This document shows positions 51,156 to 59,739 of a DNA stretch of 64,000 nucleotides, one piece after another. The notes under the pieces are model-generated. The model made no database searches and had not been told where the DNA came from. It saw only the letters and a list, made by a program, of their open reading frames with translations. The DNA is from Bradyrhizobium forestalis (GTDB taxonomy: Bacteria; Pseudomonadota; Alphaproteobacteria; Rhizobiales; Xanthobacteraceae). The stretch is from positions 17,557 through 81,556 of the forward strand of contig NZ_PGVG01000033.1 in NCBI RefSeq assembly GCF_002795245.1, given 5' to 3'. Position 1 is the first letter of the stretch. The number at the start of each line of letters is the position of its first letter. Position numbers and translations under genes: made by a program.

Positions 51156-52790
51156 ATGCGCCGATCAATCGATACCGCACCCAGGGATGGAGAAAACATC
51201 TGGATAGAAGATGCGGCGGGGGCTGTTGAAGCCGGTCACTGGTCGCCCAAGGCGGGCAGATGGATTGGGAAGGACGGCTCTCCAATCTGCTTTTCACCGA
51301 CCCATTGGTGTCCCGAAACCGAGGATGTCGATCCGGAGGACGAAAAATCGGGCAGTTCGCTCGTTGCAGCGGTCGTTCTGGTCCCCGTCATCTTCGTTGG
51401 GGTGGCCCTGCTCGGTGCGTTCGACCCGTTCAAGGCACAAACGGTTCTGGAAAGGACGCGCATTGACGGCGAGAGCACCGTCGGCCTCGATCAGCGCCCG
51501 GAAATCGCGCCCGGATCGCTAGCACTCTTTCAGCGCGAAACGACCGGCACCCTGATGCTGGCGGTGCCCGCGAGCACGGCGCGCGCTGGGCAAGGGCGCG
51601 ACGCAGACGCTCTGCGCAATGATGCACTCCCCGTTGAGCTGGCCGGCGCGCGCAAGGAGCTTGATGAGGCGGTCCAGCGCACGCACACGGCGGAAATTGC
51701 CGCGGAGGAGCTGCGGCAGTCGCTTCAACAGGAACAAGCCCGCAGCGCCGCGTTCGCGGACGAACTTGCCGGAACCCGCCGCGAAATCGAGGCCCGTATC
51801 GCGCAGGCGCGCAACGCGGACGAGGTGGCCGCGCAGCACAGAGATGCGTCGGCGCGGGAGATCGCTGAGCTGCAGCAGTCCCTGCAGCGGGAGCGGGAAA
51901 AGAGCACCGTCCTGGCGAAGCGAGTGAGCGCCGCGCAGGCGGCAGCGGCAAGCGCTGAGCAGGAACGCTACGCGGCGCAGTCACGCGCCGCGGCGCTCGC
52001 GAGCGAACTTGCCGGCATACCTCGCGGATCGCTCACGGCCGACGGTGCGGCGGCGGAGCAAAGCGAGGCGGCGGGACGGGAGATCGCGGAATTGCGGCAG
52101 TCCCTGCAGCAGGAGCGCGAAAGGAACGCAGCCCTTGCGCAACAGGCGGACGGCGCGCGGTCGGCAACGGCGAACGCTGAGCAACAACGCCGTGCCCTCG
52201 AAGAGGCCCAGGCTCACGCTGCCGCGCTGGAGGGCAAACTTGCGCAAACGCGCCGGGACATCGAAATCCTGAACGGGCAATTGCGCGAGGCGAACGATGC
52301 GGTCTCGCAGCAGAGACAGGCAGCGAACCGAGAGATTGCCGAACTGCGGCAGTCGCTGCAACAGGAGCGGAACAAGACCGAAGCCAGGGAGAGAGACCTC
52401 GCTTCGGTATCGCGCCGCACCGATGAGCGCGCCCCGATAGAGCAAAGAAATGAAGGCCCGATCTTGTCGACGGCGCAGAACGTGATCGCAGCGGAGCCGC
52501 CGATGAGTCCGGGCCAGGACGAGGTGGAGGCCCGGTTGATCCCGCGTGCCAGAGCGTTGCTCGATCAGGGCAACATTGGTGCAGCGCGGATTGTACTCGA
52601 GCTCGCTGCCGAGAAGAACATTGCGCAGGCGATCTTCATGCTCGCGGAGACATATGATCCGGCGGTTCTGTCCGCTTGGGGTGCCTATGGAACGCGCGGC
52701 GAGGCGGCCAAGGCGCGAGAGCTCTACGCGAAGGCACAGAGGAGCGGTATTCGCGGAGCCAAGGAACGACTGGATGCATTGCATCACTGA
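51156..52790 (+). CDS. Membrane-anchored coiled-coil protein with Sel1-like C-terminus
   Basis: The 544-residue protein has three parts. The N-terminal 60 residues (RRSIDTAPRDGENIWIEDAA, then CFSPTHWCPETE) resemble the short DUF551-type domain known from phages and alphaproteobacteria. One membrane segment follows (VAAVVLVPVIFVGVALLGAF, about 70-90). A long coiled coil (about 160-440) repeats REIAELRQSLQQER four times with slight changes. The last 70 residues (RARALLDQGNIGAARIVLEL, GTRGEAAKARELYAKAQRSG) look like Sel1/TPR helices. Function is unknown. It is the first gene of a four-gene operon with periplasmic partners and may be a scaffold. Confidence 0.72.
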   Translation: MRRSIDTAPRDGENIWIEDAAGAVEAGHWSPKAGRWIGKDGSPICFSPTHWCPETEDVDPEDEKSGSSLVAAVVLVPVIFVGVALLGAFDPFKAQTVLERTRIDGESTVGLDQRPEIAPGSLALFQRETTGTLMLAVPASTARAGQGRDADALRNDALPVELAGARKELDEAVQRTHTAEIAAEELRQSLQQEQARSAAFADELAGTRREIEARIAQARNADEVAAQHRDASAREIAELQQSLQREREKSTVLAKRVSAAQAAAASAEQERYAAQSRAAALASELAGIPRGSLTADGAAAEQSEAAGREIAELRQSLQQERERNAALAQQADGARSATANAEQQRRALEEAQAHAAALEGKLAQTRRDIEILNGQLREANDAVSQQRQAANREIAELRQSLQQERNKTEARERDLASVSRRTDERAPIEQRNEGPILSTAQNVIAAEPPMSPGQDEVEARLIPRARALLDQGNIGAARIVLELAAEKNIAQAIFMLAETYDPAVLSAWGAYGTRGEAAKARELYAKAQRSGIRGAKERLDALHH

Positions 52791-52853
52791 GAGTGGGCTT
52801 TTGCATTCTGACTGGGACGAGTGGTTGCGGTGGGTCATCCGGAAAGGAACGAC

Positions 52854-53897
52854 ATGAACAAGATGCCAAGGTCGCTCTCGTCGCTTCTGCTCGCCGCGCT
52901 GGTGCCGATTGCCATCGTGCTTCAACCGGCTTGCCTGGAAGCACAAACCGCAAGAACCGCCAAGGCGGACGCACAAGTAGTCCGACGGCCGCTCCCTCAG
53001 GAGAGCGAAAAGGACCGGATGAACGCCTGGACCGTCGGGCTCGCCGGCGGCCTGCTCGAGGGCGCGCCGATCCGCCTCGCGGCGGAAATGGCCCGTGTCG
53101 TCGACGACGGAGCAGAGCTGCATCTCCTGCCGATCGTCACCCGTGGCGCCACCGACAATCTGAATGCGCTGCTCTATCTGCGTGGGGTCGATACCGCCAT
53201 CATCAATTCCGACGCGCTCGACGAGTACAAGCTTCAGGTTCCGCAGATCCAAAACCGCATCACCTATCTGCTCAATCTGTTCCCGTCCGAGTTGCACATC
53301 TTCGTGCGGCCGGAGATCGCGAGCCTGCAGGATCTTGCTGGCAAGAAAGTGAACTTCAATACCCAGGGCACCGCAGCCGCCTATTCCGGGCCGCTGATCT
53401 TCAGCCGCCTCGGCATCGACGTCGACAAGACGTTCATCCCGCATCAGCTTGCCCTGGAACAGATGCGCAAGGGTGAGATGTCGGCCGTCGTGTTCATCAC
53501 GTCGAAACCCGTCGACGCCTTCGTACGCGGCCGTTGGGAGGCGGGATTCAAGTTTCTCCCCGTCCATTACGACAGGAGATTCGAGGACTATTATCTGCCC
53601 GCGACGTTGGACGCGATCGAGTATCCCAATCTGATCAAGCAGGGCGATCGGGTCTCGACCATCGCGGTGCCGACAGCGCTCGTTGCGTTCAACTGGCGGC
53701 CAGGCTCGAACCGCTATCAGCGCGTGGCGCGCCTCGTCGACTACCTGTTCTCGCGGATTGACCGCCTGCAGGCACCGGGCTTTGATCCGAAATGGCGGTC
53801 GATCAATCTCGCCGCAACCATCCCGGGACTCACCCGCTTCCAAGCCGCGCAGGAATGGCTGGATCGCCAAGCGCGCAGCGCCCAGGCGAAGCCATGA
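52854..53897 (+). CDS. TAXI-family-like periplasmic binding protein
   Basis: The 347-residue protein has a signal peptide (SSLLLAALVPIAIVLQPACL) and the TAXI/NMT1-like fold: TVGLAGGLLEGAPIRLAAEM, IVTRGATDNLNALLYLRGVD, SLQDLAGKKVNFNTQGTAA and LALEQMRKGEMSAVVFITSK. TAXI proteins bind carboxylates or amino acids for TRAP transporters, but no TRAP permease is nearby, so another role is likely. AAGGAA precedes the ATG, and its stop overlaps the next gene by four bases. Confidence 0.8.
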   Translation: MNKMPRSLSSLLLAALVPIAIVLQPACLEAQTARTAKADAQVVRRPLPQESEKDRMNAWTVGLAGGLLEGAPIRLAAEMARVVDDGAELHLLPIVTRGATDNLNALLYLRGVDTAIINSDALDEYKLQVPQIQNRITYLLNLFPSELHIFVRPEIASLQDLAGKKVNFNTQGTAAAYSGPLIFSRLGIDVDKTFIPHQLALEQMRKGEMSAVVFITSKPVDAFVRGRWEAGFKFLPVHYDRRFEDYYLPATLDAIEYPNLIKQGDRVSTIAVPTALVAFNWRPGSNRYQRVARLVDYLFSRIDRLQAPGFDPKWRSINLAATIPGLTRFQAAQEWLDRQARSAQAKP

Positions 53898-54523
53898 AAA
53901 CTGCCGTTCCTCCGCTCGCCGTCGCCTTCAACCTTGCCTGCGGAATTGCCTACGCGCAAAGCGCGAGCGATTCCATGGAAGCACTTCGGGCTTGCTCGGC
54001 GACGGAAGGGCAGGGCCGGCTGGAATGTCTGCAAGATCTGTCACGTAAGATTCCGCCACCCGGGCGGCGGGCGTCAGACGACGGCTGGCTGATCAGCGAG
54101 ACCACCTCGCCGGTCGACTATTCACCCGTCGTCACCGCTACCACCCCTTCGGTTGGCGGCTCGGATGGAGGGGCGATGCAACTCGCAATCCACTGCCGCA
54201 AAGGCCGCACGGAAGTCACGGTCGCCGGACCGGCGCTGTCACGGAGCGCCAACGAATACGTCATCTCCTTACGGCTGAATGCGGATACGCCAATGCAACT
54301 CGCAGGAGCCTCGCCGTCATTCGGCTCCGGCGTCGCTTTCGGGGGCGACGTCGTAAAGTTGCTGAACGCGCTACCCGACGACGGTCACATCGTTGTGCGC
54401 CTCTTCACCCGCACCGGTCCGGTGCAAGACGGACAATTCCTGCTCGGCGGATTCGAGAACGTGCGCAAGAAAATGGCGGTTGCGTGCAAATGGCCACATG
54501 CCGTCGCCAGACCGGGAAGGTGA
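53894..54523 (+). CDS. Exported VasI/TagO-like protein
   Basis: The 209-residue protein has a signal peptide (VPPLAVAFNLACGIAYAQ) and a region similar to VasI/TagO accessory proteins: MEALRACSATEGQGRLECLQ, WLISETTSPVDYSP and LAIHCRKGRTEVTVAGP with paired cysteines. TagO proteins in other bacteria accompany type VI secretion, but none of those genes is here. It may be a general periplasmic domain that has been reused. Its ATG overlaps the preceding stop by four bases. Confidence 0.6.
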   Translation: MKTAVPPLAVAFNLACGIAYAQSASDSMEALRACSATEGQGRLECLQDLSRKIPPPGRRASDDGWLISETTSPVDYSPVVTATTPSVGGSDGGAMQLAIHCRKGRTEVTVAGPALSRSANEYVISLRLNADTPMQLAGASPSFGSGVAFGGDVVKLLNALPDDGHIVVRLFTRTGPVQDGQFLLGGFENVRKKMAVACKWPHAVARPGR

Positions 54524-54547
54524 TGGTCAGTGAACGGGAGACACGAG

Positions 54548-55165
54548 ATGATCAATCCAAAATTCGCGATGGCAGTCATTGGCGGCTTGGCGATGCTGCT
54601 TCTGGCCGGGCCGAGCGCTCAGGCGCAGCAGGACAACCAGTTGGTCCCGCAGGCAAGTGCGAAGAACCAGGTGAGCCATCCGAAGCCTTCGGCCAGACAG
54701 AAGCAGGCGGGCAAGCCGGGGCAGAATCACGCGATCAAGCAGGAAGCTGCGAACGAAACCAGGGTGGCTCAGGCGACAAAAACCGAGAGCGCGAAGACGC
54801 CGCATCAGCTGATACTTCAGGTCAATTCGAACGAGCCTGCGATGATGAACCTCGCCCTCAACAACGCGACCAACGTCGCGCAATACTACCACGACCTCGG
54901 TGAAGCCGTGTCGATCGAGGTCGTCACCTTTGGCCCCGGCCTTCACATGCTGCGCGATGATACGTCGCCGGTGAAGCCGCGCATCGAGGTGCTCGCGATG
55001 AGCCATCCCGAAATCTCGTTCAAAGCCTGCGGCAATACCCGGGACAACATGCGCAAGGCGGAGAACCAGGATATCAACCTGATCCCACAGGCGACGGTCG
55101 TTAAATCCGGTGTCGTCCGCGTCATGGAGCTGCAGGAACAGGGCTGGAGCTACGTCAAGCCGTGA
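54548..55165 (+). CDS. Exported DsrE-like protein
   Basis: The 205-residue protein has a signal peptide (AMAVIGGLAMLLLAGPSAQA), a basic linker (about 25-80) and a DsrE/DsrF-like domain (about 85-205): LILQVNSNEPAMMNLALNNA, GEAVSIEVVTFGPGLHMLRD and a cysteine in ISFKACGNTRDNMRKA. DsrE-type proteins carry sulfur on that cysteine, which suggests sulfur or thiol chemistry in the periplasm. This is notable given the Sox operon elsewhere in the window. The GAG-rich sequence before the ATG at 54548 is a reasonable ribosome site. Confidence 0.78.
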   Translation: MINPKFAMAVIGGLAMLLLAGPSAQAQQDNQLVPQASAKNQVSHPKPSARQKQAGKPGQNHAIKQEAANETRVAQATKTESAKTPHQLILQVNSNEPAMMNLALNNATNVAQYYHDLGEAVSIEVVTFGPGLHMLRDDTSPVKPRIEVLAMSHPEISFKACGNTRDNMRKAENQDINLIPQATVVKSGVVRVMELQEQGWSYVKP

Positions 55166-55337
55166 GGTCCGCCGGTAATGCGGGCCAGGGATGAATCGCC
55201 CGATTGCACGTGTCGCCTCCAGAAGCTCGAACCGGCCTGCGCCGAGAGCGGGGGGCAGAGCAGGTTGCCAAGATGGCGCAGTCAAGATTGCTGCGGCCTG
55301 GACAAGAAAGTCCTAGAATGCCCGTACGGAGACTCCC

Positions 55338-57257
55338 ATGGGATCGGGCATGCGCAACCACGTCGAGCGCAGGCTTGCGGCAATCCTCGCCGCTGATGTC
55401 GCCGGCTACAGCCGGCTGATGGGGGCGGATGAGGAGGGAACTCTCGCGCGTCTCAAGGCACATCGCCGCGAGCTGATCAATCCGAAGATCGCCCAGCACC
55501 AAGGCCGCATCGTCAAGACGACCGGCGATGGAGTGTTGGTTGAGTTTCCGAGCGTCGTCGAGGCGGTGCAGTGTGCGGTCGAGGTCCAGCAGGCCATGGT
55601 TGCGCGCAGCCGCGATCTGCAGCCGGACAAACGCATAGTCTTCCGCGTCGGTATCAATCTTGGAGACATCATCGTCGACGAAGGCGACGTTTATGGTGAC
55701 GGCGTCAACGTCGCGGCACGGCTGGAGGCGCTTGCTGGACCGGGCGAGGTATGCGTGTCGCAGGCGGTGCACGATCAGGTGCGCGACAGGTTACCCAGCC
55801 TCACGTTCGAGGATCGCGGGGAGCACAGTGTAAAGAACATCGCTCGTCCAATCCGGGTCTTTGGCATCAATTTCGACAACTATGCGGCACCAATGGCCGC
55901 GCCTATGGCTGCCGTCCGCTCACCAAGTCGCGCGTTGCGTGCCGGCCTTGCAGCCGCGGGAGTCGCGCTGGTGGTCGTTTCCGCCGGCTTTTGGTGGCAA
56001 CTCGGAAGAAACCCGCCGTCAGCAACGATCGGTCCTGCGGCGCGGTCTCAAGCACCTGCTCCCCCGCTGTCAATCGTCGTTCTGCCGTTTGCTAACCTCT
56101 CGAGCGACCCCGAACAGGACTATTTCGCTGACGGATTGACCGAGGACCTGACGACCGACCTGTCGCGCATCTCGGGCAGCTTCGTGATCGCTCGGAACAC
56201 GGCGTTTACCTACAAGGGCAAGCCGACGGACGCGAAGCAAGTGGGGCGCGATCTTGGCGTGCACTACGTGCTCGAAGGCAGCGTTCGGCGTTCCGCGAAC
56301 GAGGTGCGAGTCAATGCCCAGCTCATCGACGGCGAGACCGGCGCTCATCTGTGGGCCGACCGCTTCGATTACCAGCGCAGCGATCTCTTGCAGATGCAAA
56401 GCGAAATCACGGCGCGAATCGCGCGAGCGCTGAACGTGGAGCTCGTCGAGGCCGAAGGTCAACGAGCGCTGCGCCAGCGGCCGAACAATCCCAACGCCAT
56501 GGACCTCGTGATGCGCGGCACCGCCATCATCAATAGAGCCCGCCAGGGCGAAGATGTATCGGAGGCACGCCGCCTTTTCCAGGAGGCCATTCGGCTCGAC
56601 GCCAATGTTGCGCCGGCGTGGGTGGGTCTGGGCGGCACGCTTCTTTCCAACTCTCGCTTTAGCCGGTCGCGTGAGGAAGACCTGCGACAGGCAGGGGAAG
56701 CGGTCGACCGGGCGTTGGCTCTCGATCCCAAGAGCGCCGTTGCGCATTACATGAAGGCCGGCTTGCATTATCAGTTCGGGCGTCTCGAGCAAGCGGTCGG
56801 AGAATATGAAGCCGCCATCGCGCTCGATCGAAATTTCGCCAGCAGCTATGGGATGCTCGGCGCGACCAAAGTCATACTTGGGCAACCGGAGGAGGCGTTC
56901 GGGCACGTGCAAAAGGCGATTCAGATCAGTCCCCGAGACCCGAGCCTCTCGATGTGGCAGATGTTCGTGGGGGTTGCGAACCTTCATCTCGGACGCGACG
57001 ATGAGGCCGTCGCGTGGCTGAGGAGGTCGGTGGACCTCAATTCACGCAGCAGCTTCGGTCACCTGTTTCTCGCCAGCGCGCTTGCCCTTGCCGGACAGGA
57101 AGCCGCCGCGCGAGTCGAGATGGCGGAGTTTCGGCGCCTTAATCCAGACTTCACGTTAAGCCGGTTCAAGGCCGTGGAGCCCTCTGACCGGCCGGCATTT
57201 CTCGCCCAGCGCCAGCGAGTTTACGAAGGTCTGCGCCGGGCTGGAATGCCGGAATGA
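55338..57257 (+). CDS. Class III adenylate/guanylate cyclase with TolB-like and TPR domains
   Basis: The 639-residue protein has an N-terminal cyclase domain (about 10-180). Its metal aspartates are Asp20 (LAAILAADVAGYSRLM) and Asp64 (KTTGDGVLVEFPS), and the transition-state Asn/Arg pair lies in GDGVNVAARLEAL. A single membrane segment follows (ALRAGLAAAGVALVVVSAGF, about 195-220), then a TolB/FlgO-like domain (LSIVVLPFANLSSDPEQDYF) and TPR repeats to the end. It should make cAMP or cGMP, with the C-terminal part as sensor. GGAG precedes the ATG at 55338. A Crp/Fnr gene lies downstream in convergent orientation. Confidence 0.9.
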   Translation: MGSGMRNHVERRLAAILAADVAGYSRLMGADEEGTLARLKAHRRELINPKIAQHQGRIVKTTGDGVLVEFPSVVEAVQCAVEVQQAMVARSRDLQPDKRIVFRVGINLGDIIVDEGDVYGDGVNVAARLEALAGPGEVCVSQAVHDQVRDRLPSLTFEDRGEHSVKNIARPIRVFGINFDNYAAPMAAPMAAVRSPSRALRAGLAAAGVALVVVSAGFWWQLGRNPPSATIGPAARSQAPAPPLSIVVLPFANLSSDPEQDYFADGLTEDLTTDLSRISGSFVIARNTAFTYKGKPTDAKQVGRDLGVHYVLEGSVRRSANEVRVNAQLIDGETGAHLWADRFDYQRSDLLQMQSEITARIARALNVELVEAEGQRALRQRPNNPNAMDLVMRGTAIINRARQGEDVSEARRLFQEAIRLDANVAPAWVGLGGTLLSNSRFSRSREEDLRQAGEAVDRALALDPKSAVAHYMKAGLHYQFGRLEQAVGEYEAAIALDRNFASSYGMLGATKVILGQPEEAFGHVQKAIQISPRDPSLSMWQMFVGVANLHLGRDDEAVAWLRRSVDLNSRSSFGHLFLASALALAGQEAAARVEMAEFRRLNPDFTLSRFKAVEPSDRPAFLAQRQRVYEGLRRAGMPE

Positions 57258-57322
57258 TCCCGTGCACGTCAGTGCTCGCCCGTTCTGGGCGCTCAGCCGA
57301 CTCGCTCGAGCGTCCAAGTGCT

Positions 57323-57432
57323 GTCCGCTCCGAGCGCGGAGCGGACATGGCATGTTTTCGTGGGGTGATCGGATTCGGGAGTCCGCCACTAAAAACTGCA
57401 GTCCCCCATCCACCGGGATCACCGTGCGGCTC
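57323..57432 (-). pseudogene. Relic of an SDR 3' end with terminator hairpin
   Basis: The minus strand reads ATCCCGGTGGATGGGGG, the SDR C-terminal IPVDGG codons, and continues into sequence homologous to 58791-58897 at the end of the intact SDR gene there. The relic includes a perfect 9-base hairpin GTCCGCTCC/GGAGCGGAC (57323-57346) and a shared ATCGGATT. No intact SDR coding region surrounds it, so it is a decayed partial copy. It lies in the 340-base gap 57258-57597, in which I see no other gene. Confidence 0.6.
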
Positions 57433-57597
57433 GAGAAAATGACGGCCCGCGTCGCCCAATTGGAGCCTCGGATGGGAATCCACGATCTAAATCAGGTCAC
57501 GCCTCTTTGAGCGGCCGCGACTGGAGGCGTGGCGAACCTCCGCCATTCGTCGACTGGGTGCAGTCGAGCACCGTCATCGCGATTGTAGGCTCTGCTC

Positions 57598-58467
57598 CTA
57601 CTTTCCGGCCCGGGAAGCGCATCTGGATTCACCATCCGCTCCCTCGGAGGCGCCGATGGCGCTTTGCCGGAATGGCCGATTGGCAGGCTGCAGCGACAAT
57701 TCCTGGCAATACATCCGGTCGATGTTGCGCTGCATGAGCGCATAACAATCGCATGCGACCCTCTCGAGCCGTGCCCGATCGATCTCTATAAACCCGCGCC
57801 GGTCGGACGGGACGGCGCCGGCCTCGCGTAGCTTGCTCATCGTCAGAGTCACTGTCGTTCGCCGCACCCCAAGCAATTGCGCAAGCGCCTCCTGCGTCAC
57901 CGGAAGAGGGTTATCGGGAACGCGGTCGTGAAGCTGCAGGAGCCACCGCGCCAGGCGGCCATCCACCCGGTGCAGCGCGTTGCAAGCGGCGACGTGCTGG
58001 AGCTGCAATAACACCGCGCGGGCGTGGACCTGCACGACATTCCTGATGGCTGCGCTTTGCGCATAGGCGGCCCTGAATTTGGCGGCGGAAATCATCGACG
58101 CCGTGCCGGCCATGCGAGCAATCGCGGTCACGGATGAAAGCGACGGGCCGAGCACGGAAAACGAGGCCAAAGCGCCTTCCCGTCCCATCAGGGTGGTTGC
58201 GACCGATTGCCCGTCCGGCATATCGAGCATGAACGCGATTGCGCCGCTATGAGGAAAATAAACCGGGTCGAGCTCATCGCCCGATCGCACCAGGACGGCA
58301 TCGGTCTCGAACGAGACTTTCTGGAAATACGGCGTGAGCAAGCCGAGATCCGCAGGCGGCAACGTCGCCAGTAGCCGATTGCCGATTCCCGTGCGGTGGA
58401 CGGTCACGATGCTTTCTCGTGAACCCGCGTCCAACGAACGACGATATCCATTTATTTCATCCAGCAT
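57598..58467 (-). CDS. Crp/Fnr family transcriptional regulator
   Basis: The 289-residue protein has a cyclic-nucleotide-binding-like beta-roll (about 20-130; VSFETDAVLVRSGDELDPVY, then FPHSGAIAFMLDMPDGQS) and a C-terminal Crp-type HTH (VTQEALAQLLGVRRTTVTLT, about 200-220). The typical cAMP-contact motif is absent, so the ligand is unknown. The start at 58467 (MLDEINGYRRSL) is the most probable; a GTG further in is possible. The last 25 residues (AIGASEGADGESRCASRAGK) are polar and atypical. It converges with the cyclase gene. Confidence 0.85.
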   Translation of the reverse strand: MLDEINGYRRSLDAGSRESIVTVHRTGIGNRLLATLPPADLGLLTPYFQKVSFETDAVLVRSGDELDPVYFPHSGAIAFMLDMPDGQSVATTLMGREGALASFSVLGPSLSSVTAIARMAGTASMISAAKFRAAYAQSAAIRNVVQVHARAVLLQLQHVAACNALHRVDGRLARWLLQLHDRVPDNPLPVTQEALAQLLGVRRTTVTLTMSKLREAGAVPSDRRGFIEIDRARLERVACDCYALMQRNIDRMYCQELSLQPANRPFRQSAIGASEGADGESRCASRAGK

Positions 58468-58848
58468 GATTATCCGAAATACGAATTGCCCCAACGAAAC
58501 CATCCAAACAGAGCCATCAGTCGAGATCAAGCGCGGAGAACTGCGGAGGAGCGCTTGCCGCTGTTCTCGCAAAGCAGGCTCTTGCATACATCATACTATT
58601 TGGATCTTTGCCCATTCAGCGATCGATAGCAGCAGGCCGTACATGCGATCATCTCATGCGCTGGCGGAGTTCCGAAGATGGGCTGCTTGGGCGCGAGAGC
58701 GTATCGAGGTAACCGAACCGTTAACTCTCGGTCACCAGAAATCGGACGTGCGACAGGAGGGCACCAAGGCGAGCCGACAGCTCCGCTCCCGAGCGTGGAG
58801 CGAACTCGGCGTGCTTGCGCGGGCTTATCGGATTGAGGCAGCCACGCC
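58468..58848. other. Gene-free stretch with 3'-flank repeat
   Basis: This 381-base region between the Crp/Fnr start and the SDR stop contains the leader of the regulator gene (58468-58620), then no gene. From 58791 onward it matches the relic at 57323-57432, including CGCTCCCGAGCGTGGAGCG and the stretch up to the SDR stop. I see no RNA gene or promoter with confidence. Confidence 0.5.
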
Positions 58849-59592
58849 CTAGAACTGATATCTCCGCAACCCCCCATCCACCGGGATCACCGTGCCGGTG
58901 ATGTAGCGCGCCACCGGCGAGGCCAGGAACACTGCGAGTGCCGCCAGATCCTCCGGCTCGCCCCAATAGCCGACCGGGATCTCCTCCTCGGCAAAGCGCT
59001 CGCGATAATCCGGCGGGTAGTTGCGGCGGATCTGTTCGCTCATGATGCGGCCGGGCGGGATGCAGTTGATGGTGATGCCGTGCTCGCCGACCTCGCGCGA
59101 CAGGCCCTTGGCCCAGGCGTGCACGGCGGCCTTGGCGGCGAAGGCGGCGTTGAGGCCTTCCGGCTCGGACTTGCCGGTGATGTTGATGATGCGGCCCCAT
59201 TTGCGTCCGATCATCTGCGGCAGCAATGCATGGGCGATGCGGCGGTAGCTGGTGAAGTTCAGCGCGATCGCCTCGTCCCATTTGCTGTCGGGCGCATCGA
59301 CGGGCAGGGGACGGCTGCCGCCGGCATTGTTGACGAGGATGTCGACATGGCCAAGCTCCTTCAGCGCGAAGGCCGCGATGGTCTCGGCGGCGTCCTTGGC
59401 CATCACGTCCTGCGCGAACGGCGTGATCAACCCGCCGCCGACGTCTTTCACCAGCTCGGCAAGCAGGTCGGTGCGCCGCGCCACGCCGACGACATGCACG
59501 CCTTCGGCCGCCAGGCCCTTGGCAATGGCGCGGCCGATGCCGATGCTCGCGCCCGTGACGACAGCGGTTTTCGATTTGAGCCCGAGGTCCAT
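58849..59592 (-). CDS. SDR family protein lacking the catalytic tyrosine
   Basis: The 247-residue short-chain dehydrogenase has the nucleotide motif TAVVTGASIGIGRAIAKGL, DILVNNAGGSRPLP and the terminal VIPVDGGL. The active-site position normally occupied by Tyr in YxxxK reads GLNAAFAAKAAVHAW. The lysine is present, but the residue four before it is alanine. It may be an inactive or non-standard member, or use another residue as acid. The start at 59592 precedes MDLGLKSKTA. It is divergent from the tam-like gene. Confidence 0.85.
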   Translation of the reverse strand: MDLGLKSKTAVVTGASIGIGRAIAKGLAAEGVHVVGVARRTDLLAELVKDVGGGLITPFAQDVMAKDAAETIAAFALKELGHVDILVNNAGGSRPLPVDAPDSKWDEAIALNFTSYRRIAHALLPQMIGRKWGRIINITGKSEPEGLNAAFAAKAAVHAWAKGLSREVGEHGITINCIPPGRIMSEQIRRNYPPDYRERFAEEEIPVGYWGEPEDLAALAVFLASPVARYITGTVIPVDGGLRRYQF

Positions 59593-59739
59593 GGTCACAC
59601 GCTCTCTTGGTTGTCGCTTTGCTTTTTTGCTGTTGGTTTCCCGCCCTGTCCCGGGGGCTTGCGAATTGCCCGACCGGGACGAGCAGTGGTAACCAAGAGC
59701 CTTGGCGAAGGAAATACGAAAAAGAAAAGGCGTCGAAGG

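Noticed and set aside
53894..54523. A type VI secretion locus based on the VasI/TagO-like protein
   Set aside because: No Tss, Hcp, VgrG or ClpV-like genes occur anywhere in the window.
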